A stretch of DNA of 64,000 nucleotides from Cyclobacterium lianum (GCF_900143075.1 NZ_FRCY01000004.1:372001-436000); one strand, 5' to 3'. Shown: positions 8,525 through 18,882, counted from the stretch's first letter. Numbers and translations: made by a program. The notes: a model not told the origin generated them from the letters alone.

Positions 8525-10740
8525 TTCATTCCGAATGTAATCGGTTGGTCCGTCGCAGCTGAAACCCATCGCCTTTCCCTCCCGGCTGAAATCCAAAAGC
8601 CTTTCGTCCGGGGCTTGTCGGGATGGTCACTGGACTCGAGCAACAATTCTGTCTGCCAGAATGCCTCTTCGTTGAATTGTCCCTTCACAAGGATGTCCCC
8701 ATTCACATGTTTGACCCTGATGCTGGGTTTGTTAACCGGGTCACCTTTCCATAAAAGTGTGAGCGGCATCAGCCTTTGATAGGTATGGGGCTGATCGGTC
8801 TGATCAATCCCAAATTCCATTTGCTCGAAACTGTTCCCTATGAACGTGACATTTTTGGCGTAGCAAGTTTGGCAAGACTTCCAACCCATTCTGAAGGGCT
8901 GCATTGTTGACCCGCTGGTATTGACAAAATGATTGAATGCCAGTCGGGTATTGATTGTTCCTCCATAGCGCGAACCAATCCAGGCAGCCGGTACATTCGA
9001 AAATACCTGATTGCCACGAAACTCTCCACCATAACCTGTTAATCCACCTCCAATGTAAAACGCAGCGGCCTCCGATTGAGAAGATGGTGTCTTATGATCC
9101 ACTGTGATCCGGTTACCCATGATCAGGTTATCGCCGGCACTGGCACTGTAAAAAACAGCCCAGGCCATGGGCGTGTATTCCGGATATTCCGGAAAAGCCC
9201 TGCCGATTACTTCAATGGTATTGTTATACACCTTATTACCATACGCACCGGTTGGAGAGCCCGGCTTGTCCCCATAGTCGGCAATCCTGATGGCAGCCGT
9301 GCTGAATTCTTCCTTACCGTATTCTGTCGTCGGAGGGGAGGCTGTTATCCGGATGCGGTTATTGAATATTTCTATGCCTTTGTGCCTGAAAATCTCGATC
9401 CCGGAGCCTGTCTCCGGAGCAATGTCATTTTCAAAAATCAGGGAACTATCTCCCATGGCCATGATGCTGTAATGGTTGGTTACTCTTTGTTGATTTACAA
9501 AAGTATTGTGATGAACCGAAGATTTTGCTCCTTTGAATACCAAGCATCCCTGCCCCCCTCTAAACTCCGAATAGGCTACCGTTGACGCTGCTGTGCCCCT
9601 CAGGTCTACAGCGTAATGCTGGGACCCGTGCCGGTGTATCAATTGGGGATTGCTCACTTCAAACCTGCACCTACTGATACGGGCCTGGGGCACATCTACC
9701 GCTGTGGCATTGATCCCCTGATTGATGATGGTCACCTGATCCAAAATCACCTGCACCTCATCGGCGGTGGATTGAATCCCCCAACTCATTACCGCGCGGG
9801 AGCCGGATTTGATAGTACCGTTTTTGATCGTAACGGTTCCCCTGCCGCTTGCCTGTGGAATTCCCGGCAAAGGGATTCCATGTCGAAAATTTGCTGTATA
9901 ATCATAAAAGGCAGCATGTTTATTTTCGTACAAATGGTCGTAATGTCCTTTTGGATGGGTTTTGCCTACAATCCCAATACCCACATCAAAAGCAGGAAAA
10001 ATACCAATTTCATCGACCAGGCAGGCTGTCTCCGCTTTTATCCGGATCCTGTACTTCCCTGCCGGAAGGCCCTGCAAGTGGGCCACAACAAATCCTCCAC
10101 CCAATCGGGGGCTTCTGTTAAATACCGGACTGCTCATTATCGGTTCTGACCCGTAATCGGTCCATACCTCGACCACTTCCCCCCTTTCATCCTCGACCAA
10201 AAGGCTGATTTTCATTTCATTGTTCAAATCCCCTTGCATATCCCTGAATACATGGCCGGTGATGCCACAGATCGCATAATACGATCGATTCGCATAGGGT
10301 AATTCCATATAAGAGGAAACTATCTGATCCCCTTTTTTCAATCCAAGTAATTTTTCACCAATGAATGGGCGTGTTTTTCGGGTTTCCAATAATTCGGCCC
10401 CTGGTGCTTCTGTAAGATCCCAGCCCTCCAGCCCATCTTCGAAACCTCCATTTTCAAGGCTGTCATATTTTCCGTCGGCAAAAGTGATCGTATGCCCATT
10501 CAGGTCCAGGGTGATATCTTTCCCCAGAAAAAAAGCACTTTTTTCGGCATAGATATCCCGCGTGAGTACATAGGTACTTCCCGCTTCGTCATAAAATCCG
10601 GGTCGGTCTATTTCGATAACTTTACAATTCCCGGGAAACAGGGCGGACTGTGCGGCCAGCTCCAGTTGGGGAAACACCATCGATAACACCGAAAACCCGG
10701 CAGCTAGCCCTTTCCAGGAAACTTTACCTACCAATATCAT
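8518..10740 (-). CDS. Secreted right-handed parallel beta-helix protein
   Basis: The 740-residue protein has a signal peptide (KGLAAGFSVLSMVFPQLELAAQ), then TYVLTRDIYAEKSAFFLGKDITLDLNGHTITF, a typical opening of pectate-lyase-like beta-helix proteins. The middle has many turns such as GTVTIKNGTIKSGSR, VTIINQGINATAVDVPQ, SVHHNTFVNQQ, GIEIFNNRIRI and NKVYNNTIEVIG. An inserted segment at about 90-250 may be a carbohydrate-binding jelly roll. I chose the ATG at 10740 rather than a TTG further out because the signal peptide follows directly. It is probably a polysaccharide lyase or glycoside hydrolase; no catalytic residues can be assigned by eye. Confidence 0.75.
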   Translation of the reverse strand: MILVGKVSWKGLAAGFSVLSMVFPQLELAAQSALFPGNCKVIEIDRPGFYDEAGSTYVLTRDIYAEKSAFFLGKDITLDLNGHTITFADGKYDSLENGGFEDGLEGWDLTEAPGAELLETRKTRPFIGEKLLGLKKGDQIVSSYMELPYANRSYYAICGITGHVFRDMQGDLNNEMKISLLVEDERGEVVEVWTDYGSEPIMSSPVFNRSPRLGGGFVVAHLQGLPAGKYRIRIKAETACLVDEIGIFPAFDVGIGIVGKTHPKGHYDHLYENKHAAFYDYTANFRHGIPLPGIPQASGRGTVTIKNGTIKSGSRAVMSWGIQSTADEVQVILDQVTIINQGINATAVDVPQARISRCRFEVSNPQLIHRHGSQHYAVDLRGTAASTVAYSEFRGGQGCLVFKGAKSSVHHNTFVNQQRVTNHYSIMAMGDSSLIFENDIAPETGSGIEIFRHKGIEIFNNRIRITASPPTTEYGKEEFSTAAIRIADYGDKPGSPTGAYGNKVYNNTIEVIGRAFPEYPEYTPMAWAVFYSASAGDNLIMGNRITVDHKTPSSQSEAAAFYIGGGLTGYGGEFRGNQVFSNVPAAWIGSRYGGTINTRLAFNHFVNTSGSTMQPFRMGWKSCQTCYAKNVTFIGNSFEQMEFGIDQTDQPHTYQRLMPLTLLWKGDPVNKPSIRVKHVNGDILVKGQFNEEAFWQTELLLESSDHPDKPRTKGFWISAGRERRWVSAATDQPITFGMKD

Positions 10741-10863
10741 TTTACCAGGATTTTTAAAGAAGCGGACACCCAACCTATGTTTTTCTAATTTTGGATATTA
10801 TTTTGAAATCTGAACAGGCTATATGCTGTTTTTATCTGCTGGATTTTATCAGACCTGCCTGCC

Positions 10864-12021
10864 TCACTGAAAATCGTCCAGGCTTAGCCTGGCTAACGCG
10901 ATCTTTTCATAAGGGCTTTGATCTCCCTTTTCAAAGAGACAGAGAATTTCGCCATCAGGCAATACGGCCAAAGAAGAATAAGCAGAAGGGCCGTCAAAAA
11001 GCACGTGGGAAGCTGGCCAGGTTCTGCCACTATCCCGGCTTAATTTTACGGTCATGTTTTCCCTACTCGTGCTTGCAGGATTGGAAAATAAAACCAGATC
11101 TCCGGTGGGGTCCTCTGGCCAGGAATACCGGAGAAAGGCGGCCTGACAAACAGGTTCGACCAGTGCACTCGCTTCCACCGGGTCTGACCAGCTAATCCCG
11201 CCATCCCTGCTCAGAGAATATGTACGCCTGTTGTTTCCAAAATAGGAACGCATATTCATCATCAGCGTACCCTTTCCATCCGCCATTTCAATGAGTTGGC
11301 ACTCGTTCACTTTGGGCCGGATCACACCACCCAGATTCCAGGTTTGTCCCTGATCGTCACTGTAGATCACATGCGCACCGAATTCAAAATCGCCCCCCCT
11401 TACATTTCCATTCGGATCGTCATAACTGTGATCGGCAGGGACGACCAGTCTACCTTTATGCGGACCGTTTTTAATCTGGATCCCCACGCCCGGACCGGTC
11501 GCATACCAGCCCCAGTCCGATCGCTTGGCCTGTGCCGTAATGTCTTTGGGCGCTGACCAGGTGTGGCCATGATCAGCAGAACTCATCACAAACACTTTCC
11601 GGGTGCTTTTGCTCTTCTTCCGGATAATGTCTCCTTCATGGTCCTCGCCCAGATTCCAGGTCATCAGCAGATGGATTTCCCCGGTGGTTTCATCCAAAAC
11701 CGGGTTGGGATTGCCACACACATTGCCTCCATCATCCCATATCACTTCCTGCGCGGACCAGGTCTTGCCTCCATCCTTCGACTTCTTTACCAGCAGGTCT
11801 ATATCTCCCGAGTCGCCCCGGCCCGATTTTCTTCCTTCAGCAAAGGCCAGCAGCGTACCATCTTTAGCCACCAGCAAAGCGGGAATTCTGTAGGTGTGGT
11901 AGCCATCCTCCCCGCTTACAAAAATAGCTGCTTCATTTTGTTGCTCCGGGCTGGGGAGCCCCAAGGATGCTGAAGCATGAAATGAGAGAATAAGGATACA
12001 ATACGTTATCAAATTTGCCAT
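10864..12021 (-). CDS. Secreted exo-alpha-sialidase (GH33-like)
   Basis: Sialidases release terminal sialic acid. The 385-residue protein has a signal peptide, then the YRIPAL form of the FRIP motif (R45), EGRKSGRGDSGDIDLL, and five Asp boxes: SKDGGKTW, SADHGHTW, SDDQGQTW, SRDGGISW, SRDSGRTW. The segments NECQLIEMADGKG and NMRSYFGNNRRTYSLS are consistent with the nucleophile region and another arginine. It lies 49 bases after the M16 peptidase gene and 123 bases before the beta-helix gene on the same strand, so all three may be one transcript. Sialidase-fold proteins also act on other acidic sugars. Confidence 0.85.
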   Translation of the reverse strand: MANLITYCILILSFHASASLGLPSPEQQNEAAIFVSGEDGYHTYRIPALLVAKDGTLLAFAEGRKSGRGDSGDIDLLVKKSKDGGKTWSAQEVIWDDGGNVCGNPNPVLDETTGEIHLLMTWNLGEDHEGDIIRKKSKSTRKVFVMSSADHGHTWSAPKDITAQAKRSDWGWYATGPGVGIQIKNGPHKGRLVVPADHSYDDPNGNVRGGDFEFGAHVIYSDDQGQTWNLGGVIRPKVNECQLIEMADGKGTLMMNMRSYFGNNRRTYSLSRDGGISWSDPVEASALVEPVCQAAFLRYSWPEDPTGDLVLFSNPASTSRENMTVKLSRDSGRTWPASHVLFDGPSAYSSLAVLPDGEILCLFEKGDQSPYEKIALARLSLDDFQ

Positions 12022-12070
12022 GTCATTAGAAAATTTTGTGTAATTATTGAAGTCCCATATTTCCCGGATA

Positions 12071-14887
12071 CTACTCCTGATATCCCTCCGGATACCTGAT
12101 AATCTGCAATAAATAGGGTTTTTGGAGATATTCTCTGGCGATCGACTGCACCTGATTTGCAGTCACCCCCAATACCCTGTCTTCCGCACCCAAAACCGTA
12201 TCTAATGGCATACCCCCACTGATGGCCGCACTGATCTGCCCATGCCAAAAGCCGTTCCGCTTCAGGTTTTCTTCCAGTGAGATGCGTTTGGTTTCCCGTA
12301 CTTTTTCAAGGTCCTCCGGTTCGGGACCATTTTTCTTAATTTTCTCAATTTCTTCCCACACTGCATCGGTCAATTCCTGAACCGCATCCGGACCGCAGGG
12401 GAAATTTATGGTAAAGGCAAACCGTTCTTCCGGAACCCGGCTCAAAGCCCCTCTGGCACTCACCCCATATACGCCGCCGATTTCCTCCCTCAGGGTTTCT
12501 ATCAGCTTTATGGTGAGAATTTCTCCCAGATAGGAAAACTGCTGGCTTTTCTCCAGAGAATAGGGAGTTTCTCCGTTAAAATACAAAATCACCTGGCTCT
12601 TATCGTCCACCCCTACTTTGATGAGCTCCCTTTCCTCCTGCGGTGGCCTGATCCCCAGATCATTGTACTCCTCTTCCCCGACCAGGGGATTACCCGGCAA
12701 ACTCCCCAAATACAGTTCAATCAAAGGAATGGCCGTTTGAAGGTCTATATTGCCCGTAAATAGAAATTCAAAATCCGATATATTTCCAAATCGCTCCCGG
12801 TATATCTCAAGGCTGCGGTCCAGGTCAATAGAGTCCAGTTGTTCCGGTCGGTAGATACCCATACCCCGGGGATTTCCGTTACTGATAATCTCGTTTACCT
12901 TTCTGCTAAATTGAAAATCGGGATTCACAGCAGCACTCTCCAACTGGTTTTTTTGATTGGCGAGAAACACTTCCCAGAGCCCTCTGTCCATCCTGGGCGC
13001 GGTAAAGTAAAGGTGCATCAATTGCAGCGCCAATTCGAAATCACCAGGCGAAGTATTGCCCGAAATATTCTCCGCATACCTGCCAATATTCGGCGTCACC
13101 TGCACATTTTTACCTGCCAGAACTTTCCTCAAATCAGAGGGTGAAAAATCTCCCACCCCCATCACATTCACAGCGGTACCAGCATAGGAAGCACTATAAT
13201 GGTCTTTATCGGCATACAATGACGTCCCTCCCTCACTGTATCCGGTAAATACGATTTCATCATTTCTAAAGTTTGTAGGCTTAAAATGTACTTTGAGGCC
13301 GTTTTCCAGATCTATGCTCGTAATGCCTACCGAAGGCAGGCTATCTATAGATTTCATTTTTCCGGGTTCAGGCAAGCTGAGCAATAGTTCCTCTCTCAGC
13401 TCCTTTTCCTGGTAGGGTTCGGTTTCGAGTTCACCGGCATTTTCCAAAAGCGCAAGTAACTCGTCTTCGTCTGGTAGCCCGGCACGGTCCTTCTCCGGTG
13501 CGGTAACAATCACCACGGTATTGTCATCGCGGATCAACTTACCGGCCAGTTGGTTTACCTCCTCCAGGGAGATCCGGGGGATCATTTCCTGATAAATCCT
13601 GTACCTGAGTTCCGGACCTTCCGCAAAACTCTGGTTCAGAAAATGGCTTACATACCGACCTACCAGGGAGCGCGACTCAGCCTTGTCCATCTCCTTAAAA
13701 TTGCGCTCTGCGCTATTCAACAGTGATCTCTTGACCCGCTCCAATTCAGTCTCTGTAAATCCATGCTGTACAATGCGCTGATTTTCTGTCAGAAAAGCCT
13801 GCAAACCCGCCTTCGCCTTTCCGGGACCAACAACACCGGAAGTGGTAAAAAATTCCAACCCCCTCACCAGGCTGCCATACCTTGCACCAGCAAATATAAA
13901 GGGTGCATCGGGCTTTTGCCTGATCTCGTCCAGCCGCTGGGTGAGCATGCCGCCAAACATCGTCCTTAGCACCTTCGTTTTGTAATCCTCATACGTAAGC
14001 GTGGGTTCAGGCTTGTGCTTGTAATAAAGCTGTACCTGAATGCCCGGAGCTTCCTCATCGGTCACGATTTTTACAAAGTTCTCTGCATGCTCCGGCACCT
14101 CGTGATAGCTTCTCTCCGGAGCGTTTGGCAGATTTTCCAGGTCGGAAAAGTAATCCCTGACCAGTTGCTCTACTTCTGCTACGGGTACATCGCCCACAGC
14201 CACGATACCCATGAGTTCGGGCCGGTACCAATCCTGGTAAAATTCCCGGATGAGCCTTTCGTCTGCATTCCGGATCACGTCCATTTCTCCTATGGGCATT
14301 CTACGGGCATAACGGCTATCATGAAGCAATACCGGCAAGTACGCATCCCGCATGCGCTGGTCCACTCCCTGGCCCGTGCGCCACTCCTCTACGACTATCC
14401 CACGCTCGGCATCGATATCTTCCGACTCCAGCAAAAGCCCTCCGGCCCAGTCTCGCATCACCTGAAAGCCTGTCTTCAGTTTTTCCATTTCATCGGTAGG
14501 TATGGGTAGCATGTACACCGTCTCATCAAAGCTGGTGTAGGCATTCAGATCACTTCCAAAGGACACTCCTATAGACTGCAGGTAACTGATCAATTCGTTT
14601 TTCTCGAAATGCTCAGACCCGTTGAAAGCCATGTGTTCTACAAAGTGAGCAAGACCAAGTTGGGTGTCTTTTTCCTGCATGGAACCGGCTTTTATCGCCA
14701 GCCGAAGCTCCAGCTTGTCTTCGGGCTTGGGATTGTTTTGAATGTAATACCGCATCCCATTCTCCAATTGACCCACCCTAACCCGCTGATCCAGTGGGAC
14801 GATCGCTGAAGAATCGACCTGTGCCAGGGACGATAAAACGTGAAACGCAAAACAAATGAACAATAAATATTGCCTGCTTAACTGCAT
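12071..14887 (-). CDS. M16-family zinc metallopeptidase (insulinase type), exported
   Basis: The 938-residue protein has a signal peptide (YLLFICFAFHVLSSLAQ) and the inverted zinc motif HFVEH (81-85), with the likely third ligand in ERGIVVEEW (E161). A second M16-like half follows after about residue 500. The size and the two-domain layout match periplasmic PqqL-like peptidases. These degrade peptides entering through the envelope and are sometimes linked to TonB uptake. It leads the minus-strand run before the sialidase and beta-helix genes, so its substrates may be glycopeptides, which is inference. Confidence 0.85.
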   Translation of the reverse strand: MQLSRQYLLFICFAFHVLSSLAQVDSSAIVPLDQRVRVGQLENGMRYYIQNNPKPEDKLELRLAIKAGSMQEKDTQLGLAHFVEHMAFNGSEHFEKNELISYLQSIGVSFGSDLNAYTSFDETVYMLPIPTDEMEKLKTGFQVMRDWAGGLLLESEDIDAERGIVVEEWRTGQGVDQRMRDAYLPVLLHDSRYARRMPIGEMDVIRNADERLIREFYQDWYRPELMGIVAVGDVPVAEVEQLVRDYFSDLENLPNAPERSYHEVPEHAENFVKIVTDEEAPGIQVQLYYKHKPEPTLTYEDYKTKVLRTMFGGMLTQRLDEIRQKPDAPFIFAGARYGSLVRGLEFFTTSGVVGPGKAKAGLQAFLTENQRIVQHGFTETELERVKRSLLNSAERNFKEMDKAESRSLVGRYVSHFLNQSFAEGPELRYRIYQEMIPRISLEEVNQLAGKLIRDDNTVVIVTAPEKDRAGLPDEDELLALLENAGELETEPYQEKELREELLLSLPEPGKMKSIDSLPSVGITSIDLENGLKVHFKPTNFRNDEIVFTGYSEGGTSLYADKDHYSASYAGTAVNVMGVGDFSPSDLRKVLAGKNVQVTPNIGRYAENISGNTSPGDFELALQLMHLYFTAPRMDRGLWEVFLANQKNQLESAAVNPDFQFSRKVNEIISNGNPRGMGIYRPEQLDSIDLDRSLEIYRERFGNISDFEFLFTGNIDLQTAIPLIELYLGSLPGNPLVGEEEYNDLGIRPPQEERELIKVGVDDKSQVILYFNGETPYSLEKSQQFSYLGEILTIKLIETLREEIGGVYGVSARGALSRVPEERFAFTINFPCGPDAVQELTDAVWEEIEKIKKNGPEPEDLEKVRETKRISLEENLKRNGFWHGQISAAISGGMPLDTVLGAEDRVLGVTANQVQSIAREYLQKPYLLQIIRYPEGYQE

Positions 14888-15027
14888 ACCTGTTGATTAG
14901 AAAAGAGGGTAAAACCCTGGATAGGATGACCAATATGCTAAATTTTATTACTATTTGAAAAAATCTGTCCAAATGAATAGAAAATAAGTTAGGTTTTTAT
15001 AATCGTGGAACTATTCACCGATCCGCA

Positions 15028-15058
15028 TTGGAAATCATTGATTTGCTTTCGATATTTG
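15028..15058 (+). promoter_or_regulatory. Bacteroidota-type promoter for the DUF6807 lipoprotein gene
   Basis: A TTG at 15028-15030 is followed after 20 bases by GATATTTG at 15051-15058, one base away from the TAnnTTTG consensus. Transcription would begin near 15065 and the ATG is at 15079. This supports 15079 over an in-frame TTG at 15028 as the start. Confidence 0.4.
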
Positions 15059-15078
15059 AAATCGAACCGATATCCATT

Positions 15079-16290
15079 ATGCTTAAAATAAATCTCCCCG
15101 TTCTTTTGGTCGCTATTCTTGCGATGGCCTGTACCTCCTCTCCCATTGCCCGCTTTAGTCTGGAAAACAGAGGTGTGGAAAGAAAAAACAGTCCCTTGTT
15201 GATCAACCTGGAAAAAACACTGCCGGCAGGAAGCAATTACGAATTGGTGAATGAGGCCACCGGGCGCGCCTTTCCTGCACAGGTGCTGGAATCTGGTCAG
15301 TTGCTGGTTTTTATAGATTCCATGGGTGCGGAAACCGCAGCAAACTACGCCTTAAGGCAAACCGACGACGAAATGAAAAGCCAGCAAGCTCCATCTATCA
15401 ATGTCACCGGGGAAGGAGTGGAAATCAGCATAGCAGGTAGTCCCGTATTGTTTTACCAGACGGCCACTGCCTACCCCGAAGAGGGACTTCCGGATTACTA
15501 TAAGAGAAGCGGAATGATACATCCCCTTTACAGTCCGGAAGGTCAGGTGCTTACAGATGCATTCCCCGCAGGACATACGCATCAGCACGCAGTTTTTAAT
15601 GCCTGGGTAAATACCCGTTTTAAAGGAGAAAAAGTTGATTTCTGGAACCAGCATCAGGAAACAGGTACAGTAGAACATGTTGAACTCAATCATGTTGAAT
15701 CAGGAAGCAATACGGCATTGTTTGAAAGTATTTTGAGCCATATCAGCCTTAAAGACGGTGAGGTATTGGAGGAAAAATGGCGGGTGATGGTATACCCGGT
15801 CAGCGATTATTATTTATTTGACCTGTATTCAGAGCAAACCAATACCAGTTCTGATACACTTCATATTTTGGAGTACCATTATGGGGGCATGGGCTTTCGC
15901 GGTAGTCAGGAATGGAATGAAGTTGATACCCTTAATTATACCAACTCGTGGAATATACTTACTTCAGAGGGTTTTACTAACGAAAATGCCAATCATACTG
16001 ATGCGGCCTGGGTAGCCGCATATGGAGAGGTGGAAGGTAAAACGGCAGGCAGTACCATTTTCGGCTTTCCGGATAATTTCCGCTATCCCCAGCCAATAAG
16101 GGTGCATCCTACCATGCCCTATTGGGTATATGCCCCGATGGTTAACGAAGGGTTTTACATCGCACCGGGGGAAAAATTCAAAAGCAGCTTCCGGTATTAT
16201 GTGCACCAGGGCGAACCCGATGAAAAAGTAATCGAAAGTATCGCCAATGACCTGAAAAACCCAATCCTGGTAAACATCCTGGATCAATAG
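15079..16290 (+). CDS. DUF6807 (PmoA-like) lipoprotein
   Basis: This 403-residue protein has a lipoprotein signal (VLLVAILAMAC, then TSS), with a lipobox cysteine at about residue 17. The body has the DUF6807/PmoA pattern: MIHPLYSPEGQVLTDAFPAGHTHQHAVFNAW, VDFWNQHQETG, EYHYGGMGFRGSQEW and PYWVYAPMVNEGF. The His-rich GHTHQH segment may bind metal or substrate. The family occurs in glycan-degradation loci of Bacteroidota and Planctomycetota; its activity was not known to me. A second copy is fused into the large gene at 18904, so the two may act on the same compound. Confidence 0.75.
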   Translation: MLKINLPVLLVAILAMACTSSPIARFSLENRGVERKNSPLLINLEKTLPAGSNYELVNEATGRAFPAQVLESGQLLVFIDSMGAETAANYALRQTDDEMKSQQAPSINVTGEGVEISIAGSPVLFYQTATAYPEEGLPDYYKRSGMIHPLYSPEGQVLTDAFPAGHTHQHAVFNAWVNTRFKGEKVDFWNQHQETGTVEHVELNHVESGSNTALFESILSHISLKDGEVLEEKWRVMVYPVSDYYLFDLYSEQTNTSSDTLHILEYHYGGMGFRGSQEWNEVDTLNYTNSWNILTSEGFTNENANHTDAAWVAAYGEVEGKTAGSTIFGFPDNFRYPQPIRVHPTMPYWVYAPMVNEGFYIAPGEKFKSSFRYYVHQGEPDEKVIESIANDLKNPILVNILDQ

Positions 16291-16334
16291 CAGCACACAC
16301 AGGATTTTCCGAAGGAAATTTGATCCGGGTCCGG

Positions 16335-17204
16335 TTACTCCATGGTTATTCGGTGAATTTCCCGCATTTCGGCATCTTCGAGTGCCCGGTCAAAAATGGC
16401 AATTCCACCAATCAACCCATTGAAAAAGTTGCCCATCCCCCTTTTTAAGACTACAGCTCCAACCGTAAAATCGGAACCATTGTCTCCTAATCCATGAGGA
16501 AAAAAGTAGGGGTTTTTGGAATGGACCAGTCCCTCTGGCAATCCCGGAAAACCTTTGGTGTTTTTGATTGGCTCAGGAGCCCTTTCCTGAAATTCCCCAT
16601 CCAGATAAGATTTGATAAACTGACCGTCATAAGTAAAAGCAATAAAATGCCAATTGCCCGTGTTAAGTTCTTGTTTGCTGGCTGAATAATCGCAGCTATA
16701 TGGGAATGGCGGAGTTGGTCCGCCTGAAGCAGAAACATGGCCGCAAACCTGATTGGCCCCATTGTAATGCGGGAGGTCAACAAACAGCCCATATTGTCTT
16801 TTGCCTCCATCTGTATATTCATTCCACATTCCACCAACAAAACCTGTCTTTCCCTGCCATTTTACCCATGCCATCACCGTTATTCCCTGCCTTTCCCCAT
16901 GAATATTCAGAGCACCTGACTTTATATATGGAAGTGCCATATATGCCTCATTTTTAAAAACTGCAGAAAAGCCTGATAAAGGCCCTTCTTCAATCCTGGA
17001 AATTGGGCCATTCATTTCTTTCAAAGGAAAACTCCCCAAACCGATCGCCATTCTTTCATTTCCGGCAGTTTCCTTAAAATCCCATAATGCGACCAAACCG
17101 TTTTTCCCGGCGATTTCCCGGATCGGTTCCTGCCTACCAAAAGTGAGATGTACAACAACTATATACAGCCAAATAGTACATTGAAAGGCTCTTTTTCGCA
17201 TCAT
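16335..17204 (-). CDS. Secreted LamG/concanavalin A-like domain protein
   Basis: The 289-residue protein has an N-terminal signal sequence, then GLVALWDFKETAG and a jelly-roll LamG domain: ITVMAWVKWQGKTGFVGGMWNEY, NTGNWHFIAFTYDGQFIKSYLDGE, TVGAVV, FNGLIGGIAIFDRALEDAEMREIH. This is the standard pattern of the family, which binds or dresses glycans and sometimes belongs to larger enzymes. No catalytic motif is seen. It is divergent from the sulfatase gene (97 bases apart) and converges on the DUF6807 gene. Confidence 0.75.
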   Translation of the reverse strand: MMRKRAFQCTIWLYIVVVHLTFGRQEPIREIAGKNGLVALWDFKETAGNERMAIGLGSFPLKEMNGPISRIEEGPLSGFSAVFKNEAYMALPYIKSGALNIHGERQGITVMAWVKWQGKTGFVGGMWNEYTDGGKRQYGLFVDLPHYNGANQVCGHVSASGGPTPPFPYSCDYSASKQELNTGNWHFIAFTYDGQFIKSYLDGEFQERAPEPIKNTKGFPGLPEGLVHSKNPYFFPHGLGDNGSDFTVGAVVLKRGMGNFFNGLIGGIAIFDRALEDAEMREIHRITME

Positions 17205-17301
17205 TACTTCAGATTTCTTTGTGAAAAGAAATATATTTATATTGTTTGCTTTTCAATATTGTAAATTTATAAAATAATACGCTAGCTACCTGAGCATCTA
17301 A

Positions 17302-18882
17302 ATGAAGAAAAAAGTCAATTTTCCAGTAAGCAATGGCCTTGTCCTCATATTAATTTTTTTCCTGGAAGCTGTGTCCTGCACCCATCAGGAAGCAGAGGAG
17401 ACATCTGCTCCGAAACCTCCGAATATTTTATTTATTTTTTCCGATGATCATGCCTTTCAGGCTATCAGTGCCTATGGCAATCGGCTTGCCGCGCTTGCCC
17501 CCACGCCCAATATAGACAGAATAGCACGCAGGGGCATGCGATTTGACAAGGCCTACGTCACAAATTCCATCTGCGCACCTTCCAGGGCTACCGTTCTTAC
17601 GGGGACCCATAGCCATGTGAATGGGCAGCGCACCAACGGGGACACCTTTGACGGGAGCCAGATTACCTTCCCGAAATTGTTAAAAGAAAATGGATACAGG
17701 ACCGCATTGATCGGCAAATGGCACCTTCGCTCTGCTCCTACCGGTTTTGACCACTGGGAAATCCTACCCGGACAGGGGCATTATTACAACCCGGAATTTA
17801 TCACTGCCTCAGACACTACTGTCGTATCCGGTTATGTCACCGACCTGATAACGGACAAGTCATTGGAATGGCTGGAAGCAAACAAGGATGGGGAAAAACC
17901 GTTGTTACTGATGCTACACCACAAGGCTCCTCACAGGGAATGGGAAAAAGGACCTGATCACCTAACCTTGTACGAAGACATAACTTTTCCAGAGCCGGAT
18001 AATCTTTTTGACGATTACAGTACCCGTGGTACCGCTGCCAGAGAGCAGGACATGACCATTGAAAAAACAATGCAGACAGCGTCGGATTTGAAAATCTGGA
18101 GCCCGGAATACAGCAGGCAGGGCAGTTTCCAGCGTACCTATGGCAGGATGAATGCCGAACAAAAGGCTGGCTGGGACGCTGTGTACAATCCCATTATTGA
18201 AGCATTTGAGCATAAAAACCTTCAGGGAAAAGAGCTGGTAAAGTGGAAATACCAGCGATATATGAGGGACTACCTGGCCACCATTCGTTCTGTCGATGAC
18301 AATGTGGGCCGCATACTGGATTACCTGGAGGAGAATGGACTGGAAGAAAATACCCTGATCGTCTACTCCTCAGACCAGGGATTTTACCTGGGTGAGCATG
18401 GCTGGTTTGACAAGCGCTTTATGTATGAGGAGTCCTTCAGGACGCCTCTTTTGATGCAGTGGACCGGTAAAATCCCTGCAAATACCGTCAACAATGATTT
18501 GGTGTCCAACCTGGATTTTGCACAAACCTTCCTGGAACTTGCAGGAGTGGAAGCACCTGACCGCATGCAGGGTCGCAGTTTGCTGCCCCTCATGATGGGG
18601 CAATCACCCGACACCTGGCGGGAATACCTCTATTACCACTACTACGAATTCCCGGGAGTACATAGTGTACAAAAGCATGAAGGTCTGACAAGTAAACGCT
18701 ACAAACTCATGCATTTTTATGAGCTTGACGAGTGGGAAATGTACGATCTGGAAAAGGACGCAAAGGAGATGAATAATATCTATGGAGACCCCGCGTACGA
18801 AGCTATCCGGGCCAATTTAAAGGACCGACTGAAAAGGATCAAAATTCAATACGGCGTGATACATCCCAGAAGTACCTATTGA
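17302..18882 (+). CDS. Sulfatase, lipoprotein
   Basis: Type I sulfatases remove sulfate esters from glycans using formylglycine. The 526-residue protein has a lipobox ending in C26 (FLEAVSC), the metal-binding IFSDDHA, the CxPSR motif CAPSRATVLTG (C91 becomes formylglycine), GKWHLR, and YSSDQGFYLGEHGWFDKRFMYEESFRTPL near the C-terminal metal site. Length fits the family. It is followed after 21 bases by the large fusion gene on the same strand, so the two are likely co-transcribed. A maturase (FGE or anSME) is not in the window. Confidence 0.9.
   Translation: MKKKVNFPVSNGLVLILIFFLEAVSCTHQEAEETSAPKPPNILFIFSDDHAFQAISAYGNRLAALAPTPNIDRIARRGMRFDKAYVTNSICAPSRATVLTGTHSHVNGQRTNGDTFDGSQITFPKLLKENGYRTALIGKWHLRSAPTGFDHWEILPGQGHYYNPEFITASDTTVVSGYVTDLITDKSLEWLEANKDGEKPLLLMLHHKAPHREWEKGPDHLTLYEDITFPEPDNLFDDYSTRGTAAREQDMTIEKTMQTASDLKIWSPEYSRQGSFQRTYGRMNAEQKAGWDAVYNPIIEAFEHKNLQGKELVKWKYQRYMRDYLATIRSVDDNVGRILDYLEENGLEENTLIVYSSDQGFYLGEHGWFDKRFMYEESFRTPLLMQWTGKIPANTVNNDLVSNLDFAQTFLELAGVEAPDRMQGRSLLPLMMGQSPDTWREYLYYHYYEFPGVHSVQKHEGLTSKRYKLMHFYELDEWEMYDLEKDAKEMNNIYGDPAYEAIRANLKDRLKRIKIQYGVIHPRSTY

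Noticed and set aside
9616-10149. A 177-codon plus-strand frame
   Set aside because: It is antisense to the beta-helix gene, whose repeated turns explain the sequence.
10791-11195. A 134-codon frame on the plus strand
   Set aside because: It overlaps the sialidase gene on the opposite strand, which has clear Asp boxes; the translation has no recognisable pattern.
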